Shown here: positions 1 through 5,974 of the stretch, one piece after another
Position numbering within the stretch: the stretch's first letter is position 1
How the letters are laid out: each line of letters begins with the position of its first letter
IMG/VR virus record: IMGVR_UViG_3300010938_000066
Location: 1-44,891 of that record
Source: a virus
Reading direction: 5' to 3' (one strand)
DNA: 44,891 nucleotides
Made by a program: the position numbers and the translations under genes
Notes under the pieces: model-generated
The model's input: only the letters and a program-made list of their open reading frames with translations
What the model was told of the DNA's origin: nothing
Database searches by the model: none

Positions 1-51
<51 letters not shown>

Positions 52-64
52 GCCTAGGAGAAGG

Positions 65-250
65 CTACAGATTCTCCACCCGATAACTCCACCAGTGAGA
101 GAGTAAACCCTCTCTCTCTGCTTGACCAATACCCTCTAGTACCCTCTGCCAACAGGCCTTGCACAAAACCTCCTCAACGTCAAAACCTCTTGCACCTAGC
201 CAAGTACTACGAATGCGAAGGGTAGCCACTTCACCACAAGTGCACTTCAT
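65..250 (-). CDS. Small zinc-ribbon-like protein (61 aa)
   Basis: Family not recognised. The protein has two cysteine pairs, C3/C5 (CTC) and C30/C33 (CKAC), 25 residues apart, as expected of a small zinc-binding knuckle. The rest is helical and charged. The ATG at 250 is chosen because a GAGGGGG stretch lies about 10 nt upstream. A GTG at 289 in the same frame would overlap the stop of the preceding gene (286-696) and give 74 aa. It is the last gene of the transcript predicted from P1 and resembles several other cysteine-paired microproteins in this region. Confidence 0.6.
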   Translation of the reverse strand: MKCTCGEVATLRIRSTWLGARGFDVEEVLCKACWQRVLEGIGQAEREGLLSHWWSYRVENL

Positions 251-285
251 CGGTTTTGCACCCCCTCTAACCCCTCCCCTAGTCT

Positions 286-696
286 TCACTTTCTCTTGGG
301 CTTTCCTGCGGGGTTGGGGTTGGCAGGATCGGAATTGTCCAATTCTGCCAAGATGGAGAAAAGGGTTTTCTCCGCGTCAAGAATCCTTCCCTTCTCTCTC
401 GCCAAAGTGCTGTAGGCAGACCCCATTGCCACCATCAAACTTGGGGTTGTCTCTATGGGCAGATAAAACGTGGAGTAGGGTTCATTTCCCTTACACTTGG
501 CAAATTCTAATGCCAAGTCACCGGTGCGAACCCTACGCACAATGGCGATGGAGAGAGTACTCTGGTCTGTCAAACTGGCGGTGGCAAGTACGTTTACAAT
601 CTGTGCTACCTCTTCCCGCCAGTTTAGACGCTTCTTCTTTCTGTCCTGCTTTGTAGCCTTATCCTGAACAGCCCTACTCCATGCATACGTCCACAT
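286..696 (-). CDS. Hypothetical protein (136 aa)
   Basis: Family not recognised. The protein is soluble, with a basic N-terminus (KATKQDRKKKR) followed by an alpha-helical body and a Pro/Asn/Lys tail; no signal peptide or membrane segment is seen. The start at 696 is supported by GGGGAGG about 8 nt upstream. It is the first gene after promoter P1 (817-845), with a leader of roughly 110 nt that contains a strong hairpin (718-749). The next gene begins at its stop codon, so the two are probably translationally coupled. Confidence 0.65.
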   Translation of the reverse strand: MWTYAWSRAVQDKATKQDRKKKRLNWREEVAQIVNVLATASLTDQSTLSIAIVRRVRTGDLALEFAKCKGNEPYSTFYLPIETTPSLMVAMGSAYSTLAREKGRILDAEKTLFSILAELDNSDPANPNPAGKPKRK

Positions 697-717
697 AGCA
701 ATATCCTCCCCTAGTGT

Positions 718-749
718 GGGAACGTCGGAACCCCTGGGTTGACGTTCCC
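718..749 (-). promoter_or_regulatory. Nested inverted repeat in the P1 leader
   Basis: GGGAACGTC (718-726) is the exact reverse complement of GACGTTCCC (741-749). Between them AACCC (729-733) pairs with GGGTT (736-740), leaving a CT loop and a two-base GG bulge, for 14 bp in total. It sits between the predicted P1 start near 810 and the ribosome binding site of the gene at 286-696. It could be an mRNA leader hairpin or a protein-binding dyad. No T-run follows, so it is not a classical terminator. Confidence 0.6.
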
Positions 750-816
750 CATATGGTAGTAATGTTCCCCTTCTCCTCCTCCCCTCCCTTCTCCCTAGGT
801 ATGGGGTTCCCGTCCA

Positions 817-845
817 ACCCTAGCACAGACCATTCCCATTGTCAA
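817..845 (-). promoter_or_regulatory. Promoter P1, leftward
   Basis: On the minus strand a perfect -35 TTGACA (840-845) is followed by a 17-nt spacer and -10 TAGGGT (817-822) preceded by TGC, an extended -10 element. The spacer carries GGTCTGTGC, shared with P2. A 14-bp operator-like dyad lies 3 bp upstream of the -35. It would transcribe 286-696 and 65-250. Confidence 0.75.
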
Positions 846-848
846 CAC

Positions 849-862
849 CGAACGTCTGTTCG
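849..862. promoter_or_regulatory. LexA-box-like operator O1
   Basis: CGAACGTCTGTTCG has GAAC/GTTC arms with a 4-bp centre. Read on the minus strand it fits the Gram-positive SOS box CGAACRNRYGTTYG at every position. It lies 3 bp upstream of the P1 -35, the same spacing as O2 to P2. The position allows activation or repression; the binding protein (host LexA or a phage regulator) is not known. Confidence 0.7.
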
Positions 863-935
863 GCGTTTGATTCATGGATAAGATCTGTGCTAGCATCTTT
901 CCTCGACAGATAATTAGCAACTAGTCAGCCCCTTT

Positions 936-1103
936 TCAGATAATATCATCCAAAACATCAAGGAAAGCCAGTAATGCTAAGGATGCCCCGGTGGCAATTG
1001 CTAGCCAAAAGATAATGGCGAATTCATCGCCACTACCCATAGACGCTTTGGCCAAGATGATGATCTGCAGAAATGCCAAGATCAACAAAGTTAGGGGACG
1101 CAT
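936..1103 (-). CDS. Small two-helix membrane protein (55 aa)
   Basis: A 55-codon frame starts at 1103 with GGGGGAGG about 7 nt upstream, an excellent ribosome binding site, and ends TGA at 936. Two hydrophobic segments are evident: residues about 4-18 (LTLLILAFLQIIILA) and about 28-49 (FAIIFWLAIATGASLALLAF), separated by a short polar loop (SMGSGDE). The start overlaps the end of the preceding gene (1091-1321) by 13 nt. It is the last gene of the P2 transcript. Function unknown; a membrane-acting early protein or small holin-like peptide is possible but unproven. Confidence 0.6.
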   Translation of the reverse strand: MRPLTLLILAFLQIIILAKASMGSGDEFAIIFWLAIATGASLALLAFLDVLDDII

Positions 1104-1321
1104 GTTTCTTCCTCCCCCAACATGGCCTCGGCGATGTAGATAGCCAAGATAGTGTCTAACTTATCCACGAACGGGGGAATGCTCTCTTTGGCAACTGTCA
1201 AGCGGAAATCATACCCGCTTTCACTACCCGTGGGACGATAGTAGGGGCATTTACAAAACGCACAATCGCCCCTACCATCATAGTGGGCTACCGCCGTATG
1301 TCCACATCGGCACCAAATCAT
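1091..1321 (-). CDS. Small zinc-binding protein (76 aa)
   Basis: The N-terminal 25 residues hold a dense set of metal ligands: C4, C6, H8, H13, C20, C23 and C25 (MIWCRCGHTA, then GDCAFCKC). This is typical of a zinc ribbon or treble clef. The remainder is a helical tail. GGGAGG precedes the ATG at 1321. It lies in the P2 operon between two other short genes. The exact family is not recognised; protein or nucleic-acid binding is the usual role of such folds. Confidence 0.7.
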   Translation of the reverse strand: MIWCRCGHTAVAHYDGRGDCAFCKCPYYRPTGSESGYDFRLTVAKESIPPFVDKLDTILAIYIAEAMLGEEETCVP

Positions 1322-1351
1322 CGCAAGTTCCCTCCCGTTTTACTTTTGCTC

Positions 1352-1546
1352 CTAATTGAGGGAAACATTGGGCAAGGAATCTACAAGATTGCCCAACTTA
1401 CTAGCACAACTTGGGCATAGCGGGATCAGATCGAATTGGCAAATTAGCGGAAAGTCTAAAACCGTTTCCTTGCTTCCTTCTAGATCTTGAGGGAAGAACA
1501 CCATCTTATCCGCGTAAACCTTGCCGCACTCTGCACAAATTCCCAT
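1352..1546 (-). CDS. Small zinc-ribbon protein (64 aa)
   Basis: Cysteines C4/C7 (CAEC) and C44/C47 (CPSC), plus C36, form a classic two-knuckle zinc ribbon with an interposed acidic loop. AGGGAGAGGAC precedes the ATG at 1546. Family not recognised. It is second in the P2 operon (1568-1804, 1352-1546, 1091-1321, 936-1103). Confidence 0.7.
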   Translation of the reverse strand: MGICAECGKVYADKMVFFPQDLEGSKETVLDFPLICQFDLIPLCPSCASKLGNLVDSLPNVSLN

Positions 1547-1567
1547 GTTGTCCTCTCCCTATTTTCT

Positions 1568-1804
1568 CTATTGGCCTCCTTCTGGACTTCTCCAAAGAGA
1601 CCTACTCTGCTTGATGAGGTCGTCCCTCTCCTTTAGATATTTCAAGGTCCCTTCAATGAACGCCTGAGCGTGCTCTTTATCTCCGTCGGATAGTTCATCA
1701 TACAAAGCAGTAATAGCCGTGAGGAAAATAGAAACACCCCCTAAAAGGGATGTGCTATCTGTAAACCACCCCGCAATCTTTTTGGCCCTTTCTCTGGCCC
1801 CCAT
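1568..1804 (-). CDS. Hypothetical protein (78 aa)
   Basis: First gene after promoter P2. AAAGGAGGG lies about 7 nt before the ATG at 1804. The sequence has a basic N-terminus, a moderately hydrophobic stretch at about residues 19-33 (SLLGGVSIFLTAITA), then a charged helical part. This is compatible with a single weak membrane segment or an amphipathic helix. Family not recognised. Confidence 0.65.
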   Translation of the reverse strand: MGARERAKKIAGWFTDSTSLLGGVSIFLTAITALYDELSDGDKEHAQAFIEGTLKYLKERDDLIKQSRSLWRSPEGGQ

Positions 1805-1839
1805 ATCTTATCCCTCCTTTTAGCGAACGGTTTGGCCAC

Positions 1840-1868
1840 AGGCTAGCACAGACCGGCCGGTCTGTCAA
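1840..1868 (-). promoter_or_regulatory. Promoter P2, leftward
   Basis: The minus strand shows -35 TTGACA (1863-1868), a 17-nt spacer and -10 TAGCCT (1840-1845) preceded by TGC (extended -10). The layout is identical to P1: same -35, same spacer length, the same GGTCTGTGC block, and the same 14-bp operator 3 bp upstream. An 18-bp palindrome covers the spacer and overlaps the -35. It transcribes the four genes from 1804 down to 936. Confidence 0.75.
1848..1865. promoter_or_regulatory. 18-bp perfect palindrome inside P2
   Basis: ACAGACCGGCCGGTCTGT is a perfect dyad filling the P2 spacer and touching the -35. A protein bound here would block RNA polymerase, so a repressor site is the natural reading. 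Only the GGTCTG half-site is found in P1 and P3. Confidence 0.55.
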
Positions 1869-1871
1869 GGC

Positions 1872-1885
1872 CGAACGTCTGTTCG
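1872..1885. promoter_or_regulatory. LexA-box-like operator O2
   Basis: The 14-mer CGAACGTCTGTTCG is identical to O1 at 849-862 and again lies 3 bp upstream of a -35 box. The exact duplication with conserved spacing argues for a real regulatory site. Confidence 0.7.
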
Positions 1886-1892
1886 CCTTTCC

Positions 1893-2270
1893 CTAAAACT
1901 TAGTATCTACAGGTTTGATTTGATAAAGTGAGAATTTTATGGGGTCGGGCAAACCATGCTTATATAGACAGGACAAATATGCCTGGCGACCCCAAGAATT
2001 AATCGGGGGTTTACATATTTCAAGGGCTAAGCCCTTTTTTGTTTTTATTTTAGAATCTCTTAGGAGAAGTTCATCACAAGCACCACATGGGGTAAGGCTT
2101 GTAGAAAACAAGAAGATGATCAGAATTATCAAGATCAAAATGGGGGGCAAGTGTTTGCTGACCCAAGCAAAAGCCTTTTGGGGGAGGATCAAAAGGCCGG
2201 TCATTTGGGCAAACGGCAAGGGAGGGGACCCAAGATGACCCACTTGCCCCCCAGCATTATTTATCCCCAT
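1893..2270 (-). CDS. Hypothetical membrane-anchored protein (up to 125 aa)
   Basis: An open frame with one clear membrane segment (PPILILIILIIFLFS, residues about 41-55) followed by a cysteine-containing, probably exported domain with basic tail motifs. Start uncertain: 2270 has only a weak GGGG upstream, and an ATG at 2204 gives 103 aa. It ends just before operator O2, consistent with being the last gene of the P3 transcript. A short hairpin with a T-run on the opposite strand lies within it. Family not recognised; coding status moderately supported. Confidence 0.45.
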   Translation of the reverse strand: MGINNAGGQVGHLGSPPLPFAQMTGLLILPQKAFAWVSKHLPPILILIILIIFLFSTSLTPCGACDELLLRDSKIKTKKGLALEICKPPINSWGRQAYLSCLYKHGLPDPIKFSLYQIKPVDTKF

Positions 2271-2284
2271 GATTGGCCCCAGCG

Positions 2285-2446
2285 TTATGGCTCCCCTAGA
2301 ACTGCCCGTATCATATTCGCCAATTTATTCCCCGTTATAGGAAGCCCAAGTTCTCCACAACATGGGCAATAGTCGTTATCATCTTCGGACCAGCAAGTGC
2401 ACAACATAATTTTGGTGCTCTGAATCGGTAGTTCTTGTTCTGTCAT
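2285..2446 (-). CDS. Small cysteine-rich zinc-ribbon protein (53 aa)
   Basis: A 53-codon frame begins with an ATG that overlaps the stop of the preceding gene (ATGA at 2443-2446) and ends TAA at 2285. The metal ligands are C16, C18, C27, C29 and C30 (CTC and CPCCGE), with an acidic loop between. The overlap start and knuckle pattern match its neighbours, supporting a real gene. Family not recognised. Confidence 0.6.
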   Translation of the reverse strand: MTEQELPIQSTKIMLCTCWSEDDNDYCPCCGELGLPITGNKLANMIRAVLGEP

Positions 2447-2643
2447 TTTTGACTCTCCCATTGCAAAGTAACCTCCTCATATTCGGGACCTTTTTTCTCT
2501 TTTCTAATAACTAATTCTGAATATGTAGATACCGGAATCATGGGCTTTTTGTGACAGTGTGGTGGCTTTCCCGATGTATAAATGACTTTGTTACATCCAC
2601 TAGTGGCACAAACATACTTCACCAAGCCCCCGTTACCTTTCAT
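2443..2643 (-). CDS. Small Cys/His protein (66 aa)
   Basis: The start at 2643 is chosen because GGAGG lies 7 nt upstream; a longer frame to 2724 lacks such a site. Residues C12, C17, H30, C31 and H32 (VCATSGC, then PPHCHKK) look like zinc ligands. The C-terminal half is beta-rich and charged. It overlaps the preceding gene by 11 nt and the following one by an ATGA junction. Function unknown. Confidence 0.6.
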   Translation of the reverse strand: MKGNGGLVKYVCATSGCNKVIYTSGKPPHCHKKPMIPVSTYSELVIRKEKKGPEYEEVTLQWESQK

Positions 2644-2806
2644 GATTGGTCCTCCATAGAATTTTTCTAAGATGTTCAGGGAAGTTTTCTGGCCTGAGTT
2701 CTTTCTGCAATACATCCTCAACAAAATTCCCCTGGGCCAAGATGTACGTACATCCCTCGCTACGATAAATCAGCATGATGGGCCCATAATCTTCAGGGCG
2801 ACACAT
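2633..2806 (-). CDS. Hypothetical protein (57 aa)
   Basis: The start at 2806 is chosen for its strong GGGGAGG site 8 nt upstream; a GTG at 2887 in the same frame lacks one. The sequence begins MCRPEDYGPIMLIYRSEG and reads as a small alpha/beta protein with an amphipathic C-terminal helix. It overlaps the preceding gene by 14 nt. Family not recognised. Confidence 0.55.
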   Translation of the reverse strand: MCRPEDYGPIMLIYRSEGCTYILAQGNFVEDVLQKELRPENFPEHLRKILWRTNHER

Positions 2807-3008
2807 CTTCGTCGCCTCCCCATTCATGAAATCCCCAATCTCGGGGTCTGTCTTCCTCATGATAGCCCAGCAACTTGTCTGACCCACAAGATGGACATTC
2901 GGTCATCTTTTTAGAGATCCCCTCCTCCCCACAAGTCAAGCAATATTTATGGCTAATACCCAATCGGTCTACATGCCTCCAATTTCCGCTACCATGCTCT
3001 CTTGGCAT
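2793..3008 (-). CDS. Zinc-ribbon protein (71 aa)
   Basis: A two-knuckle zinc ribbon is plain: C23/C26 (CLTCGEEG) and C38/C41 (CPSCGS), 12 residues apart. A short basic N-terminus and a very acidic tail (GGDEDVSP) flank it. AAAGGAGG precedes the ATG at 3008, inside the end of the preceding gene. Such ribbons often bind nucleic acid or mediate protein contacts; no specific role can be assigned. Confidence 0.7.
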   Translation of the reverse strand: MPREHGSGNWRHVDRLGISHKYCLTCGEEGISKKMTECPSCGSDKLLGYHEEDRPRDWGFHEWGGDEDVSP

Positions 3009-3219
3009 GACCTTTTACCTCCTTTACTTTGATGATAAGCCCCAAATTCTCGATTTGGGGACCCCGCGAAGTTTTCCTCAAAACCTTCAGATCGCCTTGA
3101 GCACTGATGATAGTGCCTTTCTTCTTTCCCCATTTGAATATCTGATTGTTGTATACTATCCCCAAGACTTTCTTTGTGCGGACTCTATATTTGGGGACCA
3201 ACCTCATTCTTATTCTCAT
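2989..3219 (-). CDS. Small basic protein (76 aa)
   Basis: The ATG at 3219 has GGAGG 7 nt upstream and overlaps the stop of the ATP-grasp gene (ATGA at 3216-3219), so it is probably coupled to it. The protein is strongly basic (MRIRMRLVPKYRVRTKK) with a predicted beta-rich, KOW/SH3-like pattern (WGKKKGTIISAQGDL); that resemblance is only impressionistic. A small basic partner directly after the ligase genes could be a substrate or a nucleic-acid binder. Unproven. Confidence 0.55.
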   Translation of the reverse strand: MRIRMRLVPKYRVRTKKVLGIVYNNQIFKWGKKKGTIISAQGDLKVLRKTSRGPQIENLGLIIKVKEVKGHAKRAW

Positions 3220-3998
3220 TCTGGGTCCTCCGAGTACTCTTCGTCCATTAGGACCGTCCCCTTTAGCAAATGTTTCATACACCTCTTGAAGCAGTTTCGG
3301 TAGAAGTCGAGCGTTGAAGATACTCTTAGTCTGGGCCCCGAATTACACTCCAGGACCAAGAATTGACCATCTACCATGCCAATATCTAGGGCACCAAAGT
3401 CCAGACTAAGGGCGGACAAAGTATCAAGTGCCAGTTTGCCTATCGCTGACCATTCTCCGTGAACTAGAGCCGGATCGGGATATTTGAAAGAAGATCCTAA
3501 GCGGTTATTTCTCTGCCAACCTGGGTTGTCTGGCAGAGGAAACTTTTCCCTGACTATGAAGTCGAATTTGTTACCCACGATTACGGCGTGCACTCGGAAT
3601 TCTCTATCAAAGGGGATATATTTTTGGGCATACAGTTCTGGGGAAAGTACGTTATGTCCGCCGTGATGCTTATCTCTCTTCAGCACTAGTGGGGGCAAAA
3701 TGGTTTCTGGCACCGGGATGTTGTGATCTTTGAGCAGTTGTACCATTTTCACTTTGCTAGCCACATTCTTCACAACTTGAGGAGGATTCAAAGTCACAAC
3801 TTCACAGTATAAGGGAACTCTGTCCATGTGCGGGATAGGCAAAGATGACCCCCAGTTGATAAGCAACACACCGATCTTCTCATCTTGGGCAAGCGGAGTA
3901 CAAGCCGCGTCCTCAAGGAAGTTTTCCCATCTTGATCCTCCCCACACATGAAAAGCACCACCGGCAACTCCCGATCTATACTCCCTGACGAAGATCAT
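3216..3998 (-). CDS. ATP-grasp ligase-like protein (260 aa)
   Basis: This has the hallmarks of the ATP-grasp fold, which activates a carboxylate as an acyl-phosphate and joins it to an amine or thiol. Visible motifs are LVLKRDKHHGGHNV (Lys and flexible loop, residues 105-118), QKYIPFDREFRVHAV (125-139, nucleotide/metal contacts), DFGALDIG (D205) and VLECNSGP (E217, N219), the typical C-terminal Mg-binding pair. The start at 3998 has GGAGG upstream; the frame extends to 4160 without a better site. It overlaps the amidotransferase gene by 23 nt. With its two upstream neighbours it forms an amide-bond-forming cassette like those reported in phiEco32-type phages. Substrate unknown. Confidence 0.8.
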   Translation of the reverse strand: MIFVREYRSGVAGGAFHVWGGSRWENFLEDAACTPLAQDEKIGVLLINWGSSLPIPHMDRVPLYCEVVTLNPPQVVKNVASKVKMVQLLKDHNIPVPETILPPLVLKRDKHHGGHNVLSPELYAQKYIPFDREFRVHAVIVGNKFDFIVREKFPLPDNPGWQRNNRLGSSFKYPDPALVHGEWSAIGKLALDTLSALSLDFGALDIGMVDGQFLVLECNSGPRLRVSSTLDFYRNCFKRCMKHLLKGTVLMDEEYSEDPE

Positions 3999-4845
3999 GG
4001 TATCCCTCCTCTCCCAAAAAGGCGTCATAATGCATTTGGCATAATGCCATTCCCTCGGCGCGCTTAGTTGCTGGCTTGAAACACATATCACATAACTCAA
4101 AATCCGAAGGCGTATACTTTGCGAGAGGAAGGTGATAGTTTGACACAACTGAGTATTCACGATAGGGAGTTTTTCCTAGATCTTTGGCTCCCTTACGGAA
4201 GATTAGGTAACTCTTTCCTGGCTTGACATTTGCAGAGGGACATGTTTCTCGCCAGAGGCTGATATCCCCGAACTTCATAGGAATATATTTTGCCTCCCCA
4301 CATCGCTCCGACACCACTAGCAAGCCGGTACGAATATAGAAAATATCCACTCCGATTGTTCTACTTGCCAATAATAGCCTATCCGGATATTTCAGAGAAA
4401 TGGCCAAGAAGACTCCCGACCAACCTAGATCCTTGAGTCGGGAGATGTCCAATTCACCATCTTCAAGTATGCGGGCAATAGCACGACTATCAACCGCATC
4501 TTCTTCATCAGTGATAATCTCTTTATAACTCGACACACTGCCATTGTGCACCACGATTGCCTTACCTTCGACGATCGGATGGCAATTCCTTACAGAGATA
4601 CTACCAACAGTAGCCATCCGGGTATGTCCCAACACTAAGTTGGCCTCCCCCAAAAGTGGGCGGACTTGATCGGCGACTTTTGAGAAGGCTTTAGTCCAGC
4701 GGTAGATTTTTACTGCATCATCTTTGGCCACTAGGAGGCCGAAGGAATCATCTCCTCGATTTTCAAGGTGCCCCAAGGAGCCCATGATCTGGTCCACTCC
4801 CTCTTCCTTGAGCGGCTTGCCGATATACCCCAAGATTCCGCACAT
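3976..4845 (-). CDS. Class II glutamine amidotransferase (289 aa)
   Basis: Ntn-hydrolase glutaminase that would release ammonia from glutamine. The nucleophile is Cys2 after Met removal (MCGILGYIG). Other family landmarks are GHTRMAT (R76), the oxyanion HNGSV (N101, G102) and D119 in VDSRA. Unlike asparagine synthetase or GlmS it has no synthetase or isomerase domain; instead the tail carries C252, C255, C269 and H272 (CDMC, CQMH), a probable zinc knuckle. GGAGG precedes the ATG at 4845. It sits between the GS-like amidoligase and the ATP-grasp gene, so its ammonia is probably used by one of them. Confidence 0.85.
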   Translation of the reverse strand: MCGILGYIGKPLKEEGVDQIMGSLGHLENRGDDSFGLLVAKDDAVKIYRWTKAFSKVADQVRPLLGEANLVLGHTRMATVGSISVRNCHPIVEGKAIVVHNGSVSSYKEIITDEEDAVDSRAIARILEDGELDISRLKDLGWSGVFLAISLKYPDRLLLASRTIGVDIFYIRTGLLVVSERCGEAKYIPMKFGDISLWRETCPSANVKPGKSYLIFRKGAKDLGKTPYREYSVVSNYHLPLAKYTPSDFELCDMCFKPATKRAEGMALCQMHYDAFLGEEGYHDLRQGV

Positions 4846-4846
4846 G

Positions 4847-5836
4847 TTAAAACCTCCAAGAGAGAACTTTCTCGATCGTGAGGTTGTTTAGGCCCCACAA
4901 CTTGGTGAGCGAATACTCGGGCACCCCATCCTCGCCCTTTGACGTGGGCTTCACGTCTTTCACTAGATTTAGGAATTGTCTAAGTTCAGCGGCTGTTACA
5001 TATCCACCGAAGATTTCTGTCCAAGTGCTAAGAATAGTCTTAGGGTTTCTAAGTTCTTTCTTCTCCCTTTGGTCCAATATGTCCCAAGATAGATACTGCA
5101 TAACTTTTTCTCGCAAATCAGGATGCATGTCTTCTAACCACGCCATCCATGGGTCATCCTCAACATTGGAGACACTTTTTAGTAATTTTGGACTTTGGAC
5201 AAATCGCTCAAACTCACTTTTTATCGCTTTTGAGAAAATGTGAAGGGAACTTTTGGCAATCTGGGGCGTAATTGTCCAAGCAGATGTTGGGTGCCTAATT
5301 TCTAGCCCCCAAGATTGCCATCTGACATCAAATAACCTGCCATATCCTGTCCTTTCCTCGCGCAGAGAAGAGCCTATAGGATCAATTACGTTGAATAATA
5401 GACTAGCCATACAGAAGATAAAGTTTGCCTCCTCAAGAAAATAATTAGCCCCAATTCTGGCCTCTTGCAACATTCTTCTTTCTGTATCTAGGAGAGACAC
5501 ATGGATGTGTCCCCCACAAGCACCCACAATATGATGATACCCAGTGTAAATTATCTCGGGATTGCGACATAGGGGGTCTGCAGTTTGATTTAGAAATCGC
5601 TGAAGACTTACAAGTGTGCACCCGATATTTCGTACTAAAAAGGCAGGCTTGGTATGGGGATTGGGCCGAATTTCTAATGATAAGCCTGACCCATCTCTGC
5701 CAAAGGAACCATATGGGGTCATTCCTTCTGCCATCCGCCGTATCACGGCGTTGGCTAAGATTTTGTTGGGTCTGATAACTTCGTCTTGTTCATACCGTCC
5801 CTCCAAGGCATATTCCGGATCGGCCCCAATTCTCAT
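4847..5836 (-). CDS. GS-like COOH-NH2 amidoligase (329 aa)
   Basis: The N-terminus MRIGADPEYAL is the signature of the phage amidoligase family related to glutamine synthetase (phiEco32-like amidoligase type 2, COOH-NH2 ligase). It is followed by GRDGSGLSLEIRPNP, with the metal-binding Glu, and GACGGHIHVS, the His-containing strand. The family is thought to make an amide bond from a carboxylate and ammonia or an amine using ATP. The start at 5836 has GGGGGAG 5 nt upstream. It is first after promoter P3 and 1 nt from the amidotransferase gene. Iyer and colleagues described the family as linked to GAT-II and ATP-grasp genes. The target (peptide, capsid, cell wall or metabolite) is unknown. Confidence 0.8.
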   Translation of the reverse strand: MRIGADPEYALEGRYEQDEVIRPNKILANAVIRRMAEGMTPYGSFGRDGSGLSLEIRPNPHTKPAFLVRNIGCTLVSLQRFLNQTADPLCRNPEIIYTGYHHIVGACGGHIHVSLLDTERRMLQEARIGANYFLEEANFIFCMASLLFNVIDPIGSSLREERTGYGRLFDVRWQSWGLEIRHPTSAWTITPQIAKSSLHIFSKAIKSEFERFVQSPKLLKSVSNVEDDPWMAWLEDMHPDLREKVMQYLSWDILDQREKKELRNPKTILSTWTEIFGGYVTAAELRQFLNLVKDVKPTSKGEDGVPEYSLTKLWGLNNLTIEKVLSWRF

Positions 5837-5902
5837 GCATCTCCCCCCTTGACAAATTTTGGCATACATGCTATGTTGGGGGCAGGGTGCCCGCCGATCC
5901 GA

Positions 5903-5932
5903 ACCCTACCAGACCAGCCCAGCCCTTGTCAA
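5903..5932 (-). promoter_or_regulatory. Promoter P3, leftward
   Basis: The minus strand has -35 TTGACA (5927-5932), an 18-nt spacer and -10 TAGGGT (5903-5908) preceded by TGG (extended -10). The spacer shares GGTCTG with P1 and P2. No 14-bp operator adjoins the -35. It would start the long transcript from the amidoligase cassette (5836) leftward through the zinc proteins. No convincing rightward promoter was seen in this divergent region. Confidence 0.7.
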
Positions 5933-5974
5933 CCCATGTACCCATAAATCCGATGGAGGAATAGATCATAGTCT

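Noticed and set aside
817-1885. Lysogeny control region
   Set aside because: No integrase, CI-like repressor or attachment site was found; LexA-like boxes alone do not show lysogeny.
2022-2046. Hairpin AAGGGC/GCCCTT followed by a T-run on the plus strand, like a Rho-independent terminator
   Set aside because: The stem is only 6 bp, it lies within a probable leftward gene, and no rightward gene lies upstream to be terminated.
3484-5852. Rightward open frames opposite the amidoligase cassette
   Set aside because: They lack ribosome binding sites and lie antisense to genes with clear catalytic motifs.
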